Under the pieces are notes generated by a model that was given only the letters and a program-made list of their open reading frames with translations, made no database searches and was not told the origin of the DNA. A program made the position numbers and the translations under genes. Positions 9,545-22,240 of a stretch of 27,216 nt of DNA are shown piece after piece (positions within the stretch are counted from its first letter, which is position 1; each line of letters starts with the position of its first letter). The stretch is from Elysia marginata (taxonomy: Eukaryota > Mollusca > Gastropoda > Plakobranchidae), in NCBI GenBank assembly GCA_019649035.1, contig BMAT01010125.1, positions 104,655 to 131,870 on the forward strand, given 5' to 3'.

Positions 9545-11280
9545 AAGTTTTGCCTATCTTGGTTCTCCCAAAGTGCATCACTCTGCAGATTGAACTCAGA
9601 GCCGGTTCAGTGTCACATAAAGGAAGACAAAGCTACTGGTTTGATGGAGTACCGTACCTCTTAGTTTGAGCCATAGAAAAATAGAGTATCTCCCGTTGAA
9701 ACCGGTTTGCACACAGGGGCAGTCTTAAAGAAAAGCTTAAAACGTGTAAAACAAATTGACATTATTCAGCTGTCAAATTGTTCACAGCCATTGCCCATAT
9801 AAAACTGATAATGATCTTGTGTAGGGATCTCCGACCAGTGTTGTATATTTGGACTTCTCGTATAATTTCACAGCTTGTACAGTAACTGTGATTCTCATAA
9901 GAAAAAAATACACGTTCCATTTTTAAAGGTACAACTCACAGCCAGACTTATTTTTAATCTTTTCCCAAAGTTTGAGAGAAAAAAAAGATGTATCAACATC
10001 TTAGGTCATTGCTTTATTGTAGATAAAACGAATGTAAAAAAGTGCGTTATAAAATATTCGACCTTCTTGTTTCCTTCTTGGTTTTCCTTACCGACTAGTT
10101 CATATGCACCAGTTGTTTAAAGCTTTGTTAGAGATAAATGTAAACTATGAAATTCATACGACATAGATTCTGGTTTACCATAAAATCAACGTAAACTGCT
10201 GGTATAATCTGTTCATCATATTATCTGATATATTTCACCAGGTTAGTCCACTGCTCGGCTTGTGGGCCATGATGGGAGTGGACTCACTAAAAGATACAAT
10301 CATGCAATTTCTATTTTTATGTTAGAAATTTGTAAATATGTCCTAACCTTAAAACATCCCAGCTTCATTTCAGCACAGCAAACTTTTCGGAAATTCGAGT
10401 AAAGCTACGAAATGGGGGGGGGGGGGGNTTATATACATTATAATAACTGTCTCGCTCGACTGTAGAAATAAAACAAAATTAAATTACGCAACACAACAAA
10501 GAATTTTGATAAAGTATATTAGCGTTGTCAATAGAACTTTTCAGAGCATCACCAAACATCTCATGAGCCGTGCTTTTTCTTTCAAAGCAAAAATGCGTTT
10601 TGCAAAACGTTGTATCTGGTCAACATATCTCTATGAGTGTGAAATGTGGGTAGTGGCACCAACTTAAAAGAATAACACCATTGGAAACGTGGATCTACAG
10701 GCGAATAGTATTGGTCGCACATCATGGACATAAAGAAAAGACCAACAAGCGGAAACTAAGGTAACGCACTCTAACAAGAGCCGTTGAAACAAAACGTGCC
10801 GCAAGACATAAAAATTTACATTGGAAAACAATCCTTGAGGCAAATGTAGACAAAAGAGGAGGGAGAACAAGGACTTGAAAAGCAAACAATCGCGGGCTGT
10901 ACAAAATATCAACAACCGCGCAGAGATGGACAGATAGAACTGGCGAGCCTTGACCTCCAGACTCGGAAATGAGACAGAACAAGTATGATGCTAATGATTT
11001 TAGCAGACACAAAACGAGGTTTTCTTTATCCACATAGCCAGTCTCTTTTCTTTTATCGCAGAGCCAAGGCCATTCACACAGATGTGTTATCGTCTTTAAG
11101 GAGACAGATTTGTTGCCTTAAAAAACAACAGTAAATGTATTTGTGTACTGAAAAACTTTCGTTTTTACCTCAATCACACCCTTTACATCATTTCAACGGC
11201 AGGCGGAAAAGACAATTTTCTGTCTCCACTGAGTCCAACGTATAGCTTTAGGTTTTGTGAGCCCTGTGACCTGTTAATCT
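9545..11280. other. Intergenic, including the downstream flank of the FREP gene
   Basis: No supported gene. Two overlapping minus-strand open frames at 10664-11033 show no family features. A poly-G run of 14 followed by an ambiguous base lies at 10414-10428. The FREP 3' untranslated region should occupy the right part. The nearest AATAAA found on the minus strand is at 10013-10018, about 1.27 kb past the stop, so the real 3' end is uncertain. A short inverted repeat (AGTCCACT) is at 10245-10252 and 10277-10284. Confidence 0.5.
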
Positions 11281-14455
<3,175 letters not shown>

Positions 14456-14509
14456 CTTTAATCAAGAGGACTTCGGACTTAAAGAGTTCTGAAATAGTTT
14501 TCACAAGCA

Positions 14510-14519
14510 GGAAAGTCCC
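14510..14519 (-). promoter_or_regulatory. Perfect kappaB motif in the FREP core promoter
   Basis: The minus strand reads GGGACTTTCC, an exact match to the classical Rel/NF-kappaB site, between the TATA box and the predicted start. A Dorsal-like GGGTTTTCC lies at 14603-14611 on the same strand. Both suggest, but do not prove, Rel-dependent immune induction. Confidence 0.5.
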
Positions 14520-14528
14520 AAGTGCACC

Positions 14529-14538
14529 GTATATATAG
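14529..14538 (-). promoter_or_regulatory. TATA box of the FREP gene
   Basis: On the minus strand CCTATATATACGG, about 75-80 nt upstream of the exon 1 ATG. This would place transcription start near 14500-14505 and leave a 5' leader of about 50 nt. Confidence 0.6.
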
Positions 14539-14602
14539 GCAGTTTTGATATCCACAGCGTTATCGTGATGCTTTTTTATAAAGCTTGAACAAATGCAGGG
14601 CA

Positions 14603-14611
14603 GGAAAACCC
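14603..14611 (-). promoter_or_regulatory. Dorsal-like Rel site
   Basis: GGGTTTTCC on the minus strand matches GGGWWWWCC, about 65 nt upstream of the FREP TATA box. Confidence 0.35.
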
Positions 14612-14641
14612 GAGAGGTCTATATTTAAACATGAGTTACGC

Positions 14642-14653
14642 CAGCTGCAGCTG
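14642..14653 (-). promoter_or_regulatory. Two abutting E-boxes
   Basis: CAGCTGCAGCTG, two CAGCTG E-boxes back to back and palindromic, about 105 nt upstream of the FREP TATA box. A perfect CRE (TGACGTCA) lies further up at 14812-14819. Function is inference. Confidence 0.3.
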
Positions 14654-16199
14654 ATATGAGTATGTGTTCTGTGTTCTGCTCAGGGAATTCAATTACAGGA
14701 TCGTTAGTTCTATCAAGTGATATCTCTATAAAGAAGAAAATCTTCGACATCTGGCACTCCCGTTAAGCTTACTAGATGTATGTTGAGTTGGCCTAACGAA
14801 ATGCTTCACGCTGACGTCATCAGTCAATGCCCTTACTTTACTTCTGAAGGAAGATGGGAATATCTTAGCGTTAAATAGGTTACAGTAATCCCTTAGATCA
14901 CAACACTGCGCGAGGCGTCCAGAAAACACAAGGAGAATTTTTGTCTACATGGAAAAAAAAACATAATCAAAACCAGAAGATCCCTTAGAGCTATATGGTT
15001 ATCAAGATACAATCTTAAAACAATTATTTCTATATTGCAACATGATATTATTTTTTATTTCACTGATTTGCCAAGACTTAGTGCACTTTCACAACACATG
15101 AGTTCCTCGCATCCCTTTTCAATTGGTACTCATGCGCGAATGCAAAGAATGTGGGAATCGAGTTGTAACTTCGAGTTTATTTTTCGATTCGAAAAACCGA
15201 GTATTTATTTCCCACCCCATAGTGGATTATCTAGTCATGTTAATTGAACAACATGTGGCAAAGATAAATAGAAATCTAAAAAGTCATGAAACCACGACTC
15301 TTTATAGGTTGTATACCCTTTTCTACAACAGCTCTTACTTCTCTATTTCGCTCTCTCAAAACGCACATAACTTAAATTTGATTATTTTTACCCCAAAATA
15401 CTATTTTCAATGCTGATAATTAACATAGATAGCTTTCTTCCAACACCCAGCTTGCAAGTAGTCCCGAATAGAAATATTCGACGTCTTGAACTCACACCAA
15501 GCGTAAAAGTTTGGTAATCGGTGTTTTCGACTAGATAAAGTATTTCTCTGAGAATATCAGTATCGTACAGAGGGCTAGCGCCTAGCATGAACACCTCTCG
15601 ACAAGTGACGCTAAAATAGAAACAACAACACTACTGCCATTCCAAGACTCCCACGGAGAGCTGAAAACAGAAGCAGTGCTCTCAAGGCACTCTGTCCCTG
15701 GTAGAGCGTTTGACCTCACCGCTAAAAAACCTCGTGTTGTTTATATCCTTGTTCAGGATTCCTTGAAACCCTTCGTGTAGAACAAAAATATGTGAGAACA
15801 TCTGTGTTTTTAGGACAAGTGGAGCTCCCTCGACTCTCTCTTTCTTTACACATGATATTGGATCAAAGGATGGAACTTCAGTTATTCCTGAAGAATGAGC
15901 CACTCTTCGGGACAGCAGCTGCTCTGAAAAAAGTTAAAAAAGCACGCAGTTTTCCTGGAAAGAAGACGTCCTTTCATTGGTTGGTTTAAGATAATCATTA
16001 TATAATCTTAAGAAGAGTACGCATTTGATCTTGAACAAAATTTTGGCTGCCTTTAATGTTTACAAAGTTGGAAAGAGGTCGTTGAATGACACAAGAGAAG
16101 AAAAAATAGTGTTAATAGTTCCACCTGGTATATAAATAGACTGACGAACAAAGACATGGGTAACTACATTATGAACAGTCGGTTGTGGAAACAGAAGAA

Positions 16200-16292
16200 A
16201 GAAAGAGACGCAAATAGATATTAAATAGATAGATTGAAAGAGAGAGAATGAGAGATAAAGAGAGGGCGAGAGAGAAACAAAGAGAGAGAGAC

Positions 16293-16329
<37 letters not shown>

Positions 16330-16340
16330 AAGGGGGGAGG
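16200..16340 (+). repeat. GA-rich microsatellite
   Basis: GATA/GAAA-rich sequence passes into (GA)n, purest at about 16295-16325. The minus-strand Leu/Ser frame across it is an artefact. Confidence 0.85.
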
Positions 16341-16799
16341 ATATTCAAATAGACAGACACATAATTATAGTTATAGAAATGTGTGTGTTATACATAGCTA
16401 TACATTCTTAGATGGATATAATAAGTAGAGAGATGAGCGATGGATAGATTGATAGAAAGATAGACAGATAGATGAAGAACAGTAGTTATGGAGAAAGACC
16501 GGAAAATTGAACTCACTGCAATGGCCTTCAAGCTCGAAAAATCACATGCTGAGATGATAGAATGCTGCGGCACTGCATTTTGATTTATAGGCTTAATGAA
16601 CGCTATCATCTTAACTTACTTCTTATTATTTCATATCTTAATCTAGACACAAAAGAATAATTGAGCCTTTTCACCACCAATATCAGTTTATTTATGCATG
16701 CAAAGAAATTATTGATGCTTAACCACCAATACCGAATAATATAGCCACGATCGACAAAGTTTTTTATTGTGAAACCTAGAGGCCGAGCTTGAGGCGAAT

Positions 16800-16960
16800 G
16801 TCTTCGTGGTTTAGCCGTAGACTTTCGACTCTCGGACCAATCTATCCGTAGTTTGAGCCCTGACTTAGCAGTTTGGCGATAAGTTCTTGGAAAAGTTTTT
16901 TTCCTTAGATTTTTTGTTGCCCCACCCAGGCGTTTTATGAATAGCCGACTATAGGCAATG
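16800..16960 (+). mobile_element. Decayed tRNA-derived SINE
   Basis: GTGGTTTAGCCGTAGACTTT (A-box-like) and AGTTTGAGCCC (decayed B box) come about 40 nt apart. They are followed by GTTCTTGGAAAAG and GCCCCACCCAGGCGTTTTAT, which parallel segments of the SINE at 929-1199. It is more diverged than that copy. Confidence 0.5.
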
Positions 16961-18110
16961 AAAGATCTTGTCTAAAATATTGTGCTTCTGCTATATTTGA
17001 TCAGAAGATTATTTGGAAGTAATAGTCTGTCCAAAAACACATGGAAAGCATTTAGAGTATTTTAGTGGATAAACGGTGTATTAAAAAACTCTTTTTACCT
17101 GCACTTTACCTACCACACCTAAAGTTTCGTTTGTTATTGCCAAATGCAAGTACGGTAACCGACATTATTTTTTATATGACGTCAGCTTTAAAATAGAAAT
17201 GTTTTTAAAAACAAAGCAAAGGCTTGGCAAATACTCTGTCTGGGTTCAAATGAGAGCAAAATGAGCTATAAAGAGAACATGAGTAAACATGGAACAGACT
17301 ACAGAAAGAATAGTTGCAGAAAAAGACAGCGACCGAGGAAGTGGAAGTAGAGAGAAAATGACCATGAAACGCTGAAATAAATAGAGTTGCTTGAGCTGAA
17401 TGGGTGGGTAAATGCCAGTGTAGATGGAGTGAGGAAACGGGTGTGAATATAGAAAGGGAGATGGGGGCGGGCGATACACACATAAATCACTCCTAGAAAA
17501 CATACGAAACAAGCTTTTGTGCCTTTCTGTTGCCCCTTCCTTGTGGAGAGATGACGCAGGAAGGAATAAAAATAACGAGTAGAAAGAAAGTGGCGAGATA
17601 ATAGCAAAACATATTGCTGTAGATACGTCAACGTGCAACAATAACTTATGCTTTTTCCCAACATTATTTTACTTCTACTGATTATCACTTCAGGATTTCC
17701 TGCAAGAGCTTACCAGTTTTATTTAACAGATAAGATTGCCCCAGTAACTCTCTGTTCTCACAACCCACGCTTCGCGTGCGTGGTATCCTGTTGTACAAAC
17801 AGGGTTCCCTGATTGCTAAGACAAGTTCTTAAATTATTAGCAGATATAACAAGCTTAAATAGCATAGTTTATGCCTTTCATGTAGATATTTTCAGCTCTA
17901 GAACAGTTTATTACAACCACAATGTATTATATTTTTGGGGTATAAAATGACTCAGAACCCAGCCTATTTTCTCATTACCCCGAAGCACTCTAGAGAAACA
18001 TTTTACACCCTGTAGATGACACCTTCTCATTTGTGAAAATATTCGACAGATCACGTAAGAAATAAAAATAGAACGAGTTTCGCCCCTAACTTTTAAACTT
18101 CGTTTACTCC

Positions 18111-18146
<36 letters not shown>

Positions 18147-18840
18147 CTCCCAAAATGTCTTGTTGAAACGTTATAGCATATAAGCGGTACAATTTATATA
18201 AATAATTTCCTCAGTATCAAAACCTGCCTAATTTTATCATGATAGCATTCTCTCAAACAAACCTCTAATGCCTCCAGCGCTCTGTAATTTCTGTAGAAGT
18301 CAGATCAATAGAGCTAACTTACGCCGAATACTCTCCTGGCGTATGTTCCTATTATCATTTAAATGTAACTGTAAGAAATCAATTTTCGCCGAAAAAACCA
18401 CTTTGGAACAGAAAAGACTTTATGATACACGAGTTAACTGTATATTTATTTTTCATATCTGTTGGTGTTTGCCGAGTAGAAAAGGCATTATCGATTCTCT
18501 AAAACTGTTTCGATGTAGATTTAGTCGGCCCCTACAAGAAATTATATGCTTGCTCCACCCAGTCAAGGTATAATGGCTCATTACAATACACAGAAATGAT
18601 ATGTTATTAAAGTTCAAGACAAGGAGACATTTTTTGCACATATAATTGTTGGCCCTAATGGATTAGAGCTTACAAACTATTAAAAGATTAGGCTTATGTT
18701 CTTAAATTTGAACAGTTTTATAACGCTGCCAGTGTATATTAAAGTTCACAGCTTAATTGATTTCAACAAAGTATAGCTATCGAAAGCAATAATTTTATGA
18801 AATATAAAGTGTTCATGTTACATATCTTATAATCATTGGG
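16961..18840. other. Unassigned AT-rich region
   Basis: No supported gene. Three overlapping minus-strand frames at 17205-17688 are low-complexity Ser/Phe/Leu translations of a purine-rich strand. Small hairpins at 17765-17810 and a TCTG microsatellite at 18110-18142 are the only structured elements seen. Confidence 0.5.
18110..18142 (+). repeat. (TCTG)n microsatellite
   Basis: About eight TCTG units followed by TCTCTC. Confidence 0.9.
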
Positions 18841-18856
18841 GTTTCAATACTTCTAG

Positions 18857-18961
18857 GATCTCGCCGCTGGTAGTTTCGTGTCGATGCCCTTGCGTTATGG
18901 TTTCGCCCTTGCCAATATGTATCTCAGGTTGGGAGTGCGCGGCTTGGCCACTGGACAGTAA
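18857..18961 (+). CDS. Candidate terminal exon of an unknown gene
   Basis: After GGTTTCAATACTTCTAG (acceptor-like, ending 18856) comes a markedly more GC-rich stretch open for 34 codons to TAA at 18959-18961. It begins DLAAGSFVSMPLRYG and ends VRGLATGQ. An AATAAA follows at 19052-19057 with a TGTTTTGAG downstream element. Together this looks like a last exon, but no upstream partner exon was found and the family is not recognised. A fragment of a transposon or an old retrocopy is equally possible. Confidence 0.25.
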   Translation, partial: DLAAGSFVSMPLRYGFALANMYLRLGVRGLATGQ

Positions 18962-19294
18962 CATCCCCTGGCAACGATGAATCAAGAATGTATCTAGACA
19001 CGCAAAGTATTAAACATAAGTTAAATTCAATGTCTCAATCTAGAAGTTATGAATAAATGTTTTGAGATTTGATTTAGCTCTCCCCTTTTCTAAATATGGG
19101 TTTACACCTTTCTGCAATGGCATGCCAAATCATAATTAAAATCAGAACGCAATTTTCCCCGGAAAATCCATTCCGTTCTTATTTTTCTGTAGATTCCCAC
19201 CTGAACTCTTCAACTACTAAGATTTCTAATTTTTGAGATGATCAGAACATACAATGCATTGTGAGATGGATAATATATGGATCATAAAATTTTT

Positions 19295-19774
19295 CCAACA
19301 AAACGGCGGCCTCTTTCACCAATCAATCAGACTCGGCTTTGCTTCTCACATACACATAAAAAGAAGACGCCAATCAACTGAAGAAAAATAATAGTTAAGG
19401 TGAGTTTACCGGTAGAATTCAGAACTCCAATTGATTTTTACTAGTAAAATCAGAACGAACATTTCTGTTTAGATTCCAACAATTTTTGTGGAGCTCTTAT
19501 ACATGGCAATAAAAATAAACGAAACGAAGTTTAGGCCACCCTTAGATGTAGAACTGAAATCTAATCTAGCGCTGAACCGTTTGCGTCAATTACATATGGA
19601 TCTATACCTCGATGTAGGAATATTGCACAATTCCCGCTAGTCTGGCTTTAATTAAAAAAAAATAATAGTATGCTTACCACTATTTCAGTAGATTGGCATT
19701 TTCTTTTTGTGTGTGGATGTGAGAAGCAAAAAATGAGCCCGACTCATTGGTGAAAGAAACCGCAATTTTGATGG
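19295..19774. repeat. Long imperfect inverted repeat (about 90-bp arms), possible MITE
   Basis: The left arm (19295-19383) and the reverse complement of the right arm (19684-19774) share TCTTTCACCAAT, GCTTCTCACAT and GCCAATC.ACTGAA in the same order with few gaps. About 300 bp separate them. The arms suggest a decayed foldback or MITE-type DNA transposon. No clean terminal target duplication was seen. Confidence 0.55.
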
Positions 19775-21236
19775 AGTGAGACCCAACAAACTTTCGCATC
19801 CTAATTTTTTTAGAGGCTAAATCACTCACTAAAGCTTTGTGGGAAATGTTTACAACCTCGAATGTTCGAGAATTTCCCGGACTTCGGAAGTGCTGTCACT
19901 TCTAAAAGGGCAGCGATGCAAGTTATTAACATTATCGGATTTAAAGGGTTGTTAACCGCGACAGTTATCCTCACCATACGTCATCAAGATCAATATTTTG
20001 CTTTATCATTTTGATGAGTAAGATGGCATTTTCCCCCTGTGCCAATCTCTAATCCCCCCCTCCATGTCACAGCATTCATTGGAAAAGAACATAAAAGCAA
20101 ATTTCATTAAGTTTCAGAAACCCCAAAGCTGCCAAAGAAAACTTTTCCAAGAGAGGTGTTTAGTTGCTTAAAAAACTTATCTAAAATTCACAGCTTTTTT
20201 ATATTTTCAAATTCTTTTATATATCTTTTTTTTTGCTCTTGGTGGTCAATACATTGTATATATCAAACTCATACATGGCTATGTCCTCTTTTACCTTTCA
20301 AAGATTCTACAGAATGTTATAACTTCATGTTGAGAAAAGATTTGAGATCTGAGGTTTTGACCCTTTCAAATAATAATCCAATACACCATTGCATTTAAAT
20401 TCTGATAATTGAGTCAACCCTTAAACGCTTGGAAGTTCAGGAAAATCAGCGCCTTATATTGCGAAAGTTGCGAAATTTGACCTCTTTGCACTAGTTGTGA
20501 AAACTTTGGTCTTTTTCTATAACTTTTGGCCCAAGTCATTTTGCTTTTTCATATCCTGTTTATTTTCATAAACAAAAACTCTCTACGTTTCCTACATGTA
20601 CAGTTTTATTTCGTTATCAAAAAGATCTATTAGTTTCACAGATTTTCTCATATCATTCATTTTCAACTTTTTCCCAGGTGTTATGGGAAAATCCGCTATG
20701 GCAGATTTGATCATTTGAACTTTACAGCTGTTCCAACAATGTTTACTGATTATTTTTGTCTAGATCCTGAAGCATGTCATTTATTTTATCTGTTGACATA
20801 GTGACATGAAGTTACGAAAAGAGAGCAGTGCATTTGGGGAGGCTGATGATGCAAAACGAAGATAGCGTAGGCGTAACTAGTTAAAAAACTTGGAAAACCC
20901 ATCACATGGTGCAATGTTTAAAGGATGCAAAGAGACAGTGTAATACTGAATAAGCAAGTTATTCTCTGGATATATTTTAAGAGAACCATTGATGTTGATG
21001 ATGGGAAAATTTCACATTTTGTGGCATTCGAATCTTCCTGTGCAAATAAGGAAATTACCAGGGACTTGAAACCTTTGCTATGAAACTCCCGTCTTAAAAA
21101 GAGTGTTGGTGCATAGGGAAACAAAACTAGGTCTCTTTGAGCAGTGAGGCGGTAGATGAATGTAGTCACTGAATATGTGTAGGGTTTGAATGACAAGAAA
21201 AGTAAGGGATTTTAGACAAATTGTGCATAACTATGA
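19775..21236. other. Unassigned AT-rich region
   Basis: No supported gene. The open frames at 20156-20398 (plus) and 20918-21196 (minus) have no recognisable product. The right part may be diverged upstream sequence of the LINE remnant that starts at 21237. Confidence 0.45.
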
Positions 21237-21600
21237 TCCCTCAGAGGAATCTTACGCATTACATGGACAGATGGGATCACGAACAAAAGCGTTCTGAAAC
21301 AAACTGGGTTGGAGTGAGAGCTTTTGAAACCTATTAGGAACAGAGAGGTGTCCTTTTTTGGACACATAATATACAGAAAAGATGACCTGGAAAAAGTAGT
21401 GGTAGCAGAAAGGATGCACAGCAAGAGGATCGTGGCAGACAAAGGCTCACATATATTCAAAGTCTGAAAAACTGGGCAACTGGAGATGCATCGAGAAAGT
21501 CAGACTTCCTGAACAACTGCTAAAAGAAGAGAAGATTGGAAGCTGTTGATCGCCGATGTCTGCAAAGAATTGGCACCTAAAGAAGAAGAAGTGCATAAAG
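21237..21600 (+). pseudogene. Decayed LINE, C-terminal end of the reverse-transcriptase ORF
   Basis: In the frame of TGG at 21264 the sequence reads LRGILRITWTDGITN, KQTGLE, stop, ELLKPIRNREVSFFGHII, DDLEKVVVAERMHSKR, a segment typical of the end of invertebrate non-LTR reverse-transcriptase ORFs. After a frameshift another frame gives YIQSLKNWATGDASRKSDF and then RRLEAVDRRCLQRIGT. It ends in CACCTAAAGAAGAAGAAG, a tail-like repeat. At least one internal stop and one frameshift make it dead. Confidence 0.7.
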
Positions 21601-21667
21601 GCCACTTCTACAAAATGCTAGTTACAAATATCTTCTATCTTTTCAAATCTTACCGATACATTGGAAA

Positions 21668-22122
21668 CCTGATATAACTGGAATGATGGGGCCAAAACCA
21701 AATCTCTGTTATATCAGGAAAGCTAGGAAAGTAAAAAATACTGTGAATTAATCATCTCTCTGGCTTGATAATCAGTTTCGAACCCATGCCTTTGGGAACA
21801 AAATTGGAAGCATAAACAGTCCTCATCCCACTCGCGATGTAGACTCTCAAAACATTCTTTGACAGTGCTACACCTAAAGTGTGTGGAAAGAGAAAGAGAG
21901 GAGAGATGATTTTGCTGTACCCAAATAGCGTGGAGAGGTGGGCCTGGGATTGCCGTATGTGATGCGCGCGAGTCTGTCTTGCCATCCCTGTTACAGCCAG
22001 CTTAGTCATCTGGTTCCGCAATACTTGGAGGATATGCTGTCTAAGTATGTTTTTAAAAGAGGAAAAGAGAAAGAAATAAGGGGCAAAAAAATCCCTGCTA
22101 TAACCAGATTCTAGTCATACCA
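21668..22122. repeat. Inverted-repeat structure, possible pogo-like MITE
   Basis: A perfect 11-bp inverted repeat, CCTGATATAAC (21668-21678) and GTTATATCAGG (21708-21718). A related sequence in the opposite orientation at about 22086-22122 (CCCTGCTATAACCAGATTC) suggests terminal repeats of an element of about 455 bp. The minus-strand frame at 21752-22021 inside it is unassigned. Confidence 0.35.
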
Positions 22123-22170
22123 GGGCCTGATACAAATGGCTGCCGGTGTATATCGGCTGCTTCATTTATT

Positions 22171-22174
22171 TTTA

Positions 22175-22212
<38 letters not shown>

Positions 22213-22240
22213 ACTATTATTGTTTTTGTTGTTGTTATTG
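22171..22240 (+). repeat. (ATT)n microsatellite
   Basis: TTA repeats (about 22175-22212) pass into a TTG/TTA-rich stretch. Confidence 0.9.

Larger units (their letters stand above)
14560..16160. other. FREP upstream region and intergenic DNA
   Basis: Beyond the promoter motifs no gene is supported. Overlapping short frames (15035-15416 on plus, 15388-15594 and 15682-15903 on minus) show no domain, codon bias or splice support. Confidence 0.5.

Noticed and set aside
10664-11033. Minus-strand genes downstream of FREP
   Set aside because: Two overlapping frames of one region, without domains, splice signals or codon bias; probably FREP 3' untranslated or intergenic DNA.
17205-17688. Three overlapping Ser/Phe-rich minus-strand frames as a secreted protein gene
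   Set aside because: All three frames are open because the plus strand is purine-rich, a composition effect.
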